Assembly (NCBI RefSeq): GCF_001431415.1
Contig: NZ_LDJI01000012.1
Location: 62,001-126,000, forward strand
Source of the DNA: Stenotrophomonas humi
GTDB taxonomy: Bacteria; Pseudomonadota; Gammaproteobacteria; Xanthomonadales; Xanthomonadaceae
Direction: 5' to 3'
Length of the DNA stretch: 64,000 bases
How positions within the stretch are numbered: the stretch's first letter is position 1; each line of letters opens with the position of its first letter. Shown in pieces: positions 55,161-62,830 of this stretch. The notes beneath the pieces are model-generated. The model was not told where the DNA came from. It saw nothing but the letters and a program-made list of their open reading frames with translations, and ran no database searches. The position numbers and the translations under genes are program-made.

Positions 55161-55751
55161 TCAGGCAAATTCCTGCTCGACATAACCGCGCACGGTACGG
55201 AACGCCACGTTCGCGCCTTCGATGGCGGCAGCTTCCTGCGCCTCGGTCATGGCAATGGCATCCAATGCGGCCGTGAACTCGCGCCAATGACGGGCCGCGC
55301 CATCGGGATGCGCGGCCAGGTGGCTGGCACCAAATGCCGCACCCAGCCCCAGCTTCGCCGCCAGCTTGAACAGAATGGTGCCGCCGAGGTTGGAACCCTC
55401 GGCCACGTACAGCCAGCCCAGCGCCTGCGGCAGTTCGATATCGTTGGGAATGACCGCGGCGGTTTCGGCCGGAATGCCCTGCCCCAGATCGCCGAGATCG
55501 GCAGCAATCTGTGCAAGCCGCTGGCGTTGTTCAAGGTCTGGCAACAGTGCGCGCAACAAGGGCGTTGCGTACAGCGTCTGAATGTCGCGGTGGAAGCGGT
55601 ACTGCACCCGCACGAACTTCGCGAAACGCTCGCGGCTGACGAAGATGTCCTCGGACATGATGCGTTTATCCAACGAATCATGGGTGCTGCTGGTGGCTGC
55701 CTTCAGGCGTTGACTGCGGAGGGAGCCGGCAAGGGTTTCGGTGGTGGTCAT
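55161..55751 (-). CDS. hemO: Biliverdin-producing heme oxygenase (HemO/PigA-like)
   Basis: A 196-residue enzyme that opens heme to biliverdin, CO and iron. The proximal heme ligand is the His of ATSSTHDSLDKRIM (about 24), as in Neisseria HemO and Pseudomonas PigA. The distal helix region is LGWLYVAEGSNLGGTILFK (GSNLGG flexible glycine motif). Start at 55751. It follows the FecA-like receptor by 172 bp on the same strand, which ties heme import to iron release. Confidence 0.95.
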   Translation of the reverse strand: MTTTETLAGSLRSQRLKAATSSTHDSLDKRIMSEDIFVSRERFAKFVRVQYRFHRDIQTLYATPLLRALLPDLEQRQRLAQIAADLGDLGQGIPAETAAVIPNDIELPQALGWLYVAEGSNLGGTILFKLAAKLGLGAAFGASHLAAHPDGAARHWREFTAALDAIAMTEAQEAAAIEGANVAFRTVRGYVEQEFA

Positions 55752-55880
55752 GGCATGCAACAACGTAACGGAGGGGGAGCCGGCGGCATCGCGCACGATG
55801 CGGTTGCCGGCTATCAGGGTTAAGACGTCTGTCGGGGGCACATCCCCCAAGCTGCGCCGCCACATCCGTTGTGACGTCTG

Positions 55881-55905
55881 ATCCCGGCAGCACTGCTGCC
55901 GGGAT
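55881..55905 (-). terminator. Hairpin after the FecA-like receptor gene
   Basis: ATCCCGGCAG and CTGCCGGGAT form a perfect 10-bp stem with loop CACTG, 18 bp past the receptor stop. No T-run follows on the minus strand, so it may act as an mRNA stabiliser or partial terminator before heme oxygenase. Confidence 0.45.
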
Positions 55906-55923
55906 CATGGCTTGCGACGTGGA

Positions 55924-58839
55924 TCAGTAGCGGAACGTCAACGCCATCCGCGCGGTACGACCCGGCGCCGGCAACACCCCCAGCGCGAGTGGGTCCAGGT
56001 AGTAGCGATCGGTGGCGTTGTCGAGGTTCACATCCACCGCCCACTGCTCATTGAACGACCAGCTCGCGAACAGGTCGACGATGGTCGCCGGGCGATACAG
56101 CTGCTGGATAGCCGACAGGCCGACATTCCATTCCTTGTCCAGCTTGCTGATTGGTCCGGCGTTGTGCACCACGCGGGTGCCGAACGTCAGCCGCTCGTCG
56201 AACAGGCGCGCCCCGAGCGTGGCGTTGACCGTGTAGCGCGGCGGGTTCTGGGTATTGCTGTACGAACCCTCGAAGCCACCATCCACGCAATTGGGCGTGT
56301 TCTTCAGTTCCTCGATGTTGCGCTTCACTCCGTATTCGCGACGCTCGGCCGCGATGTCCGGCGCACAGGTCTTGGCCTTGAAGTAGTAATGCGCGGACAG
56401 GTCGGCGAACACCTTGCCAGCGTCATAGTTGGACTGGAACTCCATGCCCGACACCTTGAAGCGATCGACATTCCGGATCAGGCCGGCCGACAGTGTGCGG
56501 TAGTCGCGGGTGATCAGGTCATCGACGCGGGTATCGAAGTACGCCAGCTTCAGCGCCAACTGATCGCCACCGATGAACAGATCATGCTTGATCGTGCTGG
56601 CGCCGATTTCCCAGCTGCCGGCGCGTTCCGGCTTCAGCTCACCCACCGGTTTGGCGGCAGTGAACAGGCCCAGCGTGGTTTCAAACAGACTCGGCAGCTT
56701 GGTGCCTTCGGCGTACTTCACGTACACCATGCTGTCTTCATCGAAACGATAGGTGACGCTGGCACTGGGCGAGAAGGCGCTGTCGCGGCGGTGGATCGGC
56801 CTGGACCAGGCCCAGCTCACCGGGACCATCAGGTCTTCAGCATCGTCGGCATCATGGAAGTTCCATCCTCCGATGTCGGCCACCGTACCCCTTTCGTAAG
56901 GCGAGGCCAGCAGCGAGGCTTCGGTGAAGTTGCCCTCCGCATCCGGGTACCAGTTCAACATCGCGATGCGCTTGGCACGCCACGACGGAAGGTTCGGGTC
57001 GCCATTGAGCAGCTGGGTGTAACGGTACTGACCGTCCGCCTCGAAGCGGTCTGCGGTGGCCAGTCGGTTGCGGTCCTGCACGTTCACGCGGTTCCAGCGG
57101 CCACCGAGCATCAGCTCCCAATGTTCATCGGGCTCCCACTTCATCGACGCCACAGCGCTGTATTCCTTGCGCTCGGCATTGCGCAGGAAGCGGTTGTTGA
57201 CGATATCGTCGTGCATCACCGGCGCATTCGGGCGGATGTCCTCGTCGCTGAGCGACAGGCCATAGTCGAAGGTAAACAGACCGGCGCGGGTATCCAGCAA
57301 TGAGGTATTGCTCACGTCCAGACCAAAACGCTTCTGCTTCAGCGGATTGGCGTAAGCGTCCTTGTAGCCGGGGTTGCCGCTGAAGCTCGGCGCGTCATAC
57401 CACTCGGTGCGACGGTCGTAGTACCACGGCGTGATGCCGGTGAGGCTGTTGTACATCAGGCTTTCGGCATCGGTGAACCAGGCATTGGCCCGCAGGTCGA
57501 CCAACGCGCTGTCCGGGTTGAAGCGATAACGCAGGCTGTAGCTGTCCATGTCGACGTGACCCGGATCCCACTGCGGTACGCGGTCACGGTCCACGCGGAT
57601 GATCTGCGAGGCCATGATCTCGCCAGCCGTGCCCTCGTAGCGGCGGTAACCCAGCTCCAGGGTCTGCGCGTCATCGATGCGCCAGGTGCCCTTGAGCAAC
57701 GCCGACTCCGACCGCGAGGAGGTATTGAAGACCTCCGTGCGCGGCGGGTTCAACGGCGCCAGCGTGCGGCGCGCCTGCGGGAAGTCGTCGTAGCCGTGCT
57801 TGCCACCAAAATAGTTGCCGGTATCGCGCCAGGCGTAGGCCGCTACCAGATCGAAGCGATCCCAGCGCTGGGCCACGGCGACGTTGGCGAACTGATTGCC
57901 GGTGGCGTTGCGGTCGGTGCGCGGAGCAGCACTGTAGTCCGGCACGTTGTTGGCGCTGTTGTTGGCCAGGCCGGTGCGCACGCGGATGCCGCTGTCACGC
58001 CCTTCGCGCAGCACGTCATCGACCTTCAGCGTTTCCATTTCCACCACGCCCCCAATGCCACCGGAGGCGTTGGCCTGCAAGCTCGGGCCCTTGGTGATGG
58101 TGATGTTGGAGATCAGGTCCGGATCCAGATAGGTACGCTGCGACTGCCCGGCGTAACCGCGATAGGTATCCATGGTGGACTGGCCACCATCGATGATCAC
58201 CGGGATGCGGCTCTGGCCCTGGATGCCGCGGATGTTCACGTCCAACGCGTTGCCCACGCGCGGATCACCGGCGGTCACACCGGCCACGCCCTTGATGATG
58301 TCGGCGGTGGACGTGCCACGGAACCGTTCGATGGTCTGCTGCGGGATGTAGGCGGTCGAGCCGGTGGTGCGGTAGGTATCGAGCAGACGCGCGGCATCGC
58401 TGCCGCTGCCCTGCCCGTCACGCTGATCGCCAGCCACGCTGAGCGTGCTGGTGACGACCAGGTCTTCCTCGGCCACACCAGCCGGCAGCTTTTCCAACGT
58501 CACCGCACCACTCCCTGCAGCGCGGGCGACGATGCCGGTACCACGCAGCATCTGCTGCAAGGCCGCCGACGGCGCCAGTTGCCCGGAAACCGGCATGGAT
58601 GTCGCGCCATCCGCCAACGAAGCCGCATATGCCACCTGCACACCCGACTGGCGCATGTACTGACCCAGTGCCGTGGCCAGTGGCTGTGCGGGAATATCAA
58701 ACTGCACCGATGCGGTCGCAGCAGTGGTCTGCGCCGATACGGAAACGGCCGGCGTCAGCATCGCCAGGCCAGCGGCCAACATCGCGACATGCAGACGGGA
58801 CAGGCACAGGCGTGGGCCGGCGCGGAAAGAACTGGGCAT
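55924..58839 (-). CDS. FecA-like TonB-dependent receptor, probably for heme
   Basis: A 971-residue outer-membrane receptor. After the signal peptide (VSVSA-QT, about 37) comes a secretin/TonB short N-terminal (STN) signalling domain (VQFDIPAQPLATALGQYMRQ, SGVQVAYAA), the mark of receptors that talk to a FecR/sigma pair. Then the plug (DVNIRGIQGQSRIPVIIDGG, ITITKGPSLQANASGGIGGV) and a 22-strand barrel ending in RMALTFRY with C-terminal aromatic residue. The neighbouring heme oxygenase suggests heme or hemoprotein as ligand. Start ATG at 58839. Confidence 0.94.
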   Translation of the reverse strand: MPSSFRAGPRLCLSRLHVAMLAAGLAMLTPAVSVSAQTTAATASVQFDIPAQPLATALGQYMRQSGVQVAYAASLADGATSMPVSGQLAPSAALQQMLRGTGIVARAAGSGAVTLEKLPAGVAEEDLVVTSTLSVAGDQRDGQGSGSDAARLLDTYRTTGSTAYIPQQTIERFRGTSTADIIKGVAGVTAGDPRVGNALDVNIRGIQGQSRIPVIIDGGQSTMDTYRGYAGQSQRTYLDPDLISNITITKGPSLQANASGGIGGVVEMETLKVDDVLREGRDSGIRVRTGLANNSANNVPDYSAAPRTDRNATGNQFANVAVAQRWDRFDLVAAYAWRDTGNYFGGKHGYDDFPQARRTLAPLNPPRTEVFNTSSRSESALLKGTWRIDDAQTLELGYRRYEGTAGEIMASQIIRVDRDRVPQWDPGHVDMDSYSLRYRFNPDSALVDLRANAWFTDAESLMYNSLTGITPWYYDRRTEWYDAPSFSGNPGYKDAYANPLKQKRFGLDVSNTSLLDTRAGLFTFDYGLSLSDEDIRPNAPVMHDDIVNNRFLRNAERKEYSAVASMKWEPDEHWELMLGGRWNRVNVQDRNRLATADRFEADGQYRYTQLLNGDPNLPSWRAKRIAMLNWYPDAEGNFTEASLLASPYERGTVADIGGWNFHDADDAEDLMVPVSWAWSRPIHRRDSAFSPSASVTYRFDEDSMVYVKYAEGTKLPSLFETTLGLFTAAKPVGELKPERAGSWEIGASTIKHDLFIGGDQLALKLAYFDTRVDDLITRDYRTLSAGLIRNVDRFKVSGMEFQSNYDAGKVFADLSAHYYFKAKTCAPDIAAERREYGVKRNIEELKNTPNCVDGGFEGSYSNTQNPPRYTVNATLGARLFDERLTFGTRVVHNAGPISKLDKEWNVGLSAIQQLYRPATIVDLFASWSFNEQWAVDVNLDNATDRYYLDPLALGVLPAPGRTARMALTFRY

Positions 58840-58954
58840 TGAAAAATCCTGTTGTCGAAGCCGCAATGAGGCGGCGGGGGTTCGACGTACGTGGCGGCGG
58901 CTGAGGTACGGTCGGGGTTAAGACGAATGACCCGGGCAAACCCCCAAGATCAAA

Positions 58955-59935
58955 TCACCTGACTGGCCAAGGCCGTGCCGGAAGTTCGGTGCGTGCGGCC
59001 TGCACGATCGCGATGCCCAAGGGCAGTCGCGTCACCGAAAGGCCGCTGCCGGCCGCCAGCGCGTCCAGCGCCTGCTCCGGTTGATCCAGCCGCAGCGCGG
59101 CATTGATGGGCGGCAATGCCGACAGGTCGCCGCGCACAAACACATGGCCGGGACGGTAACGCCCGAGCTCGGCAAGCACCTGCGCCACCGGTGCGTTTTC
59201 CAGCAGCAGCTCACCGCGTCGCCAGGCGGCGACACGATCCAGCGGCAGCGCATCGCCACGCGCTGCGACTCCGCCTTTGCTCCAGCCAGCAGCCTGTCCG
59301 GCCTGCAGGTACATCCAGCCTTGATCGGGCCGCGCCGCTACCCGCACGCGCCCCTGCTCCACGGCGGTATCGACCCGATCCTCGTCACGGCTGACCACAA
59401 ACGCGGTGGAAACATCTTCCACCACCCCATCACCGACAGTGATACGGAACGGCACTGCACGCTGTGGTGTCACTTCAAACCAGGCACGTCCGCGCAACAG
59501 TTCGATGCGTCGCACCTCGTCGTTGTAATGCACGGCGATGGCCGCGCCCGCATCGAGAACTGCGGTGGAGCCATCAGGCAGGCTGACCTGACGGATGCCA
59601 TCGATCGCGCGGTAGTCCGCACGCATGTGCAGCAGCAGTTCCGGCGCGAACATCGCGCAGGCGAACATCGCCACCGCTGCCAGCACAGCAAGGCGTCGGC
59701 GCGGCGTGCGCCGCCGTGACTGCACCACCACGCTCGTTTGCGGCCTGGCCCCGAGACTGCGCCACACCATGCGCTCGCACTCGAATGCATGCCGGTGCCC
59801 CGGCAACGCCAGCCATTGCTCGAACGCCTGCAGTTCCTGCTCGCCCATGGTCCCGGAGGCCAGGCGCAGCACCCAGTCGCGCGCTTGCTGCGCGGCGGGG
59901 CTTTCAGGCGACGGGGAGGAAGGCGGCGGGCTCAT
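58955..59935 (-). CDS. FecR-family anti-sigma factor
   Basis: A 326-residue inner-membrane regulator. The cytosolic N-terminus has the DUF4880-type segment (ARDWVLRLASGTMGEQELQA, FEQWL) that holds the sigma factor. One membrane helix follows (about 82-103), then the periplasmic FecR domain (VSLPDGSTAVLDAGAAIAVHYN, RRIELLRGRAWFEV) and a C-terminal STN-interacting part. It transmits the receptor signal to the sigma factor. 84 bp from the sigma gene; same operon. Confidence 0.95.
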   Translation of the reverse strand: MSPPPSSPSPESPAAQQARDWVLRLASGTMGEQELQAFEQWLALPGHRHAFECERMVWRSLGARPQTSVVVQSRRRTPRRRLAVLAAVAMFACAMFAPELLLHMRADYRAIDGIRQVSLPDGSTAVLDAGAAIAVHYNDEVRRIELLRGRAWFEVTPQRAVPFRITVGDGVVEDVSTAFVVSRDEDRVDTAVEQGRVRVAARPDQGWMYLQAGQAAGWSKGGVAARGDALPLDRVAAWRRGELLLENAPVAQVLAELGRYRPGHVFVRGDLSALPPINAALRLDQPEQALDALAAGSGLSVTRLPLGIAIVQAARTELPARPWPVR

Positions 59936-60019
59936 GGGCTGGCGTTGATGGCAAGTGATGATGATGGGACTGGATACAAGACGAACGGCGGCAGCGTGTC
60001 CCCAAGGGCAAGTACGACG

Positions 60020-60526
60020 CTAGGTGCCGCTGCGTGCCCAGGCCAGCCGCTGCAGGGCAAGCCGCAGGTGGTTTTCCACCGTGGTCACCGACACCCCCAT
60101 GCGCTGCGCCACTTGCGGCTGGGTAAGCCCCTGCAGGCGATTGAGGCGGAACATGCTGCGGGTCGGTTCAGGCAGGTGCTCGGCGGCCGCCAGCACCCGC
60201 GCCAGCTCGTCCTGTGCCATCACCTGCTCCTCGGTGGACAGCACCTCATCCGCCCCCCACAGGTGATTTTCCGCCTGCAGCCGCAGCCGCCGCGTGCGTT
60301 CGCGGCCGTGGTCGGTGGCCAGGTTGCTGGCCAGCCGGTACAGGTAGGCACGCGGATTGCCGATCACCGGCTCGTTGCCCACCCCGCGAACCTTGAACCA
60401 GACGCCCTGGATCACATCGTCGGCACCGCTGTCGCCGGCGCTGCCAAGGATCTGGCGGACCAGGCGCAGCAGCGCCGGGCGCTCGCGGATCAGGAGTTCA
60501 GTCAGGGTGCTGGCGTTGCTTTGCAT
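60020..60526 (-). CDS. ECF sigma factor (FecI-like, iron/heme group)
   Basis: A 168-residue sigma-70 family protein with region 2 (LLRLVRQILGSAGDSGADDV, NPRAYLYRLASNLATDHGRE) and region 4 (PEPTRSMFRLNRLQGLTQPQ, VAQRMGVSVTTVENHL). It should direct transcription of the receptor and downstream genes once freed by FecR. The start at 60526 follows the FecI group; the open frame upstream to 60730 is not homologous. A Fur-box-like site lies 64 bp before the ATG. Confidence 0.95.
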   Translation of the reverse strand: MQSNASTLTELLIRERPALLRLVRQILGSAGDSGADDVIQGVWFKVRGVGNEPVIGNPRAYLYRLASNLATDHGRERTRRLRLQAENHLWGADEVLSTEEQVMAQDELARVLAAAEHLPEPTRSMFRLNRLQGLTQPQVAQRMGVSVTTVENHLRLALQRLAWARSGT

Positions 60527-60589
60527 GAGGCAATAGAGGCGAGACAGGGTGCCGGCATCGGGCAGGTGCGGCGGCCGATGATACCCTCT

Positions 60590-60608
60590 AATGATAATGG
60601 TTCTCATG
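60590..60608 (-). promoter_or_regulatory. Fur-box-like operator before the sigma factor gene
   Basis: The plus strand reads AATGATAATGGTTCTCATG, close to the Fur consensus GATAATGATAATCATTATC and to the common GATAATGATTCTCATT form. It lies 64 bp upstream of the sigma start and 140 bp from ppa, so it most likely silences the sigma gene when iron is sufficient. Confidence 0.75.
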
Positions 60609-60747
60609 AACATTTCGCGACACTGCGTTCCCTCTTGCTGCGACCGATACGGCCCCGGCACCTCCCAAGGCCCCGGTTTGGTGCGCCGCAATAGCGGCAC
60701 GCGTAGAATGGAGCTCTTTTCGCCAATCACGATTCGGAGTCAGCGCA

Positions 60748-61293
60748 ATGAGCCTGAAGCTTGTCTCGCCGGGTAAAAACCCGCCGGAAGAAATCAACGT
60801 CATCGTCGAGATCCCGAAGGATTCGGAGCCGGTGAAGTACGAAATGGACAAGGAAAGCGGCGCGATCTTCGTTGACCGCATCCTCTCCACGCCGATGCGC
60901 TACCCCTGCAACTACGGCTTCGTGCCGCAGACCCTGTGTGGCGACGGCGACCCGGCCGACGTGCTGGTGGTGCTGCCGTTGCCGCTGGTGCCGGGTTCGG
61001 TCGTGCGTTGCCGTCCGGTCGGCGTGCTCAAGATGAGCGACGAAGCCGGCAGCGACGAGAAGATCCTGGCCGTTCCGGTGGCGAAGATCTTCAGTGGCTA
61101 TGCCCACGTTGAAGACATCAACCATGTGTCCAGCCACTGGCTGGAGCGCATCGGCCACTTCTTCGAGCACTACAAGGACCTGGAGAAGGGCAAGTGGGTC
61201 AAGATCGAAGGCTGGGGCGACGCCGCCGAGGCCAAGAAGATCCTGGTCGAAGCCCACCAGATGTTCCTCGCCCAGCAGGGCCAGGAAGGCTGA
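60748..61293 (+). CDS. ppa: Inorganic pyrophosphatase (soluble, family I)
   Basis: A 181-residue cytosolic enzyme, PPi to 2 Pi. The family I pattern is intact: IVEIPKDSEPVKYEMDKESG, YPCNYGFVPQTLCGDGDPAD (metal-binding Asp residues in DGDPADVLV) and KWVKIEGWGDAAEAK. Full length. It shares an intergenic region with the divergent sigma operon. Confidence 0.97.
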   Translation: MSLKLVSPGKNPPEEINVIVEIPKDSEPVKYEMDKESGAIFVDRILSTPMRYPCNYGFVPQTLCGDGDPADVLVVLPLPLVPGSVVRCRPVGVLKMSDEAGSDEKILAVPVAKIFSGYAHVEDINHVSSHWLERIGHFFEHYKDLEKGKWVKIEGWGDAAEAKKILVEAHQMFLAQQGQEG

Positions 61294-61454
61294 TCACCCG
61301 CAGCAGGCGGCCGTAACCCGGCCTCCCGCAGCGACAGCGATCACGTTTCGCCTGTGCGGAACATGACCAGCTGCCAGTGATTCGCTACATTTACAGGCCG
61401 GTTGTCCGGCCTGTTTCTGTATGTGGCCGTGTGCTTTTCCAAGGGGAATGTGTC

Positions 61455-62570
61455 TTGCGAATCCTGTTAGTCGGTGGCGAAGCCAGTCTGCCTGCCGAGC
61501 TTCTCCAGTACGTCGACGATCTGGGCGACGAGTGGGAAGTACAGTCGGTACCCGATGGCAGCGCCGCCATCGTGGCAGTGGCCTCGGCCACCATCGATGC
61601 GGTGATCGCCGCCCCCACCCTGCCCGATCTGTCGCCGGTCACGCTGCTCGGCCAGATCCGCACTCTGCGCCCGGAGACCATCCGCATCGCGCTGATCGAC
61701 GGCGACAGCAGCCAGCGCGTGCCTTCGGCTCGCATCATCGGCGTGGCGCATCGGTTCCTGCCGCTGCCGCTGGCGCCGGAAGTGCTGCTCGAAGCACTCA
61801 CCAGCCTGGAAGAGCTGCGCGAGTTGCTGGATGGTGCGCGCCTGCGCGCGGCCATCGGCCGCATCGAGAAGCTGCCCTCGCCGCCCCACTTGTACCTGAG
61901 CCTGATGCAGGCGCTGGAAGCCGACGAGGACAGCAACGCAGCCGACATCGCCAAGCTGGTATCCACCGACCCGGCCATTGCCGCCAAGGTGCTGCAGCTG
62001 TCCAATTCGGCCTTCTTCAACAACGGCCGCGCGATCTCCGACCTGCGTGGTGCGGTGACACGACTCGGGCTTTCCACCCTGCGTGACCTGGTGCTTGCCA
62101 GCGAGGTGTTCGCCCTGCCCGGCATGTCCGGCAGCGAGCGCAACGCCCTGCAGTCGCGTGCGTTGATGGCTTCGCAGCTCGCAGCGAAGATGTTGCCGGC
62201 GTCCAGTGCCGAACTAGGCGCTACTGCCGCACTGCTGGCCGACATCGGCCTGTTGCTGGCAGGTGTGCGCGACGAACGCCTGCCGCTTGAATCCGGCGAC
62301 GAGCGCCCCGGCCATGCCGAAGCCGGCGCGTATCTGCTGGGCCTGTGGGGCCTGCCGATGCCGATCATCGAGGCGGTGGCCTTCCACCTGCAACCGCAGC
62401 GTTCCAACGTGCGCAGCTTCTGGGTGGCCGGTGCGGTGCATGTGGCCTGCGCATTGGCCGCCGGGCACGAGGTCAACGAAGACTACCTGGCGCGCGTCGG
62501 GGTGCTGCCCAAGCTGGCACAGTGGCGCGAACTGGCCGATGAGATGATGGGCATCAGCGTCGAGGCATGA
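61455..62570 (+). CDS. Pseudo-receiver plus HDOD domain protein
   Basis: A 371-residue protein. The N-terminal 120 residues have the receiver fold (RILLVGGEASL, VQSVPDGSAAIVAVASATID), but the phosphoacceptor position in AVIAAPTLPD is Ala, so it is probably not phosphorylated. An HDOD domain follows (LPSPPHLYLSLMQALEADED, VSTDPAIAAKVLQLSNSAFF, LRGAVTRLGLSTLRDLVLAS), a fold tied to c-di-GMP or virulence signalling. The start is taken as TTG 61455, with AAGGGGA 8 bases upstream; a GTG at 61377 has no good site. Confidence 0.88.
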   Translation: MRILLVGGEASLPAELLQYVDDLGDEWEVQSVPDGSAAIVAVASATIDAVIAAPTLPDLSPVTLLGQIRTLRPETIRIALIDGDSSQRVPSARIIGVAHRFLPLPLAPEVLLEALTSLEELRELLDGARLRAAIGRIEKLPSPPHLYLSLMQALEADEDSNAADIAKLVSTDPAIAAKVLQLSNSAFFNNGRAISDLRGAVTRLGLSTLRDLVLASEVFALPGMSGSERNALQSRALMASQLAAKMLPASSAELGATAALLADIGLLLAGVRDERLPLESGDERPGHAEAGAYLLGLWGLPMPIIEAVAFHLQPQRSNVRSFWVAGAVHVACALAAGHEVNEDYLARVGVLPKLAQWRELADEMMGISVEA

Positions 62571-62599
62571 AACCCGACGACATGCAGCGATGCAGATCG

Positions 62600-62628
62600 A
62601 CGGCCGCCTGGTGCGGCCGTTTTTTTTT
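62600..62628 (+). terminator. Rho-independent terminator of the HDOD gene
   Basis: ACGGCCGC and GCGGCCGT around CTGGT, followed by eight T, 30 bp after the stop. Confidence 0.92.
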
Positions 62629-62776
62629 GCCGGACGCTCCCGCGCTGCATGGATGGGGCCTTGATATCGATTGCAGTCATGCCGTGCTGAGGGAGCACCC
62701 ACGAGGGAAGCCCGGCAGGCATGCGCGGGCACCCCGCGCAATCGCCTGATCGTCGTTCAAACAATGCGCCAAAGAA

Positions 62777-62804
62777 AAAGGGTGGGCCCGAAGGCCCACC
62801 CTTT
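62777..62804 (-). terminator. Rho-independent terminator of the last TonB receptor gene
   Basis: On the minus strand AAAGGGTGGGCC, a TTCG tetraloop and GGCCCACCCTTT with a further T-rich tail (TTCTTT), 27 bp after the stop. A UUCG loop makes the hairpin very stable. Confidence 0.9.
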
Positions 62805-62830
62805 GTCGTGTCGCACAGAACTTCGATGGA

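Noticed and set aside
57556-58842. 428-codon plus-strand frame opposite the FecA-like receptor
   Set aside because: Shadow of the receptor gene; no start signal and no motif.
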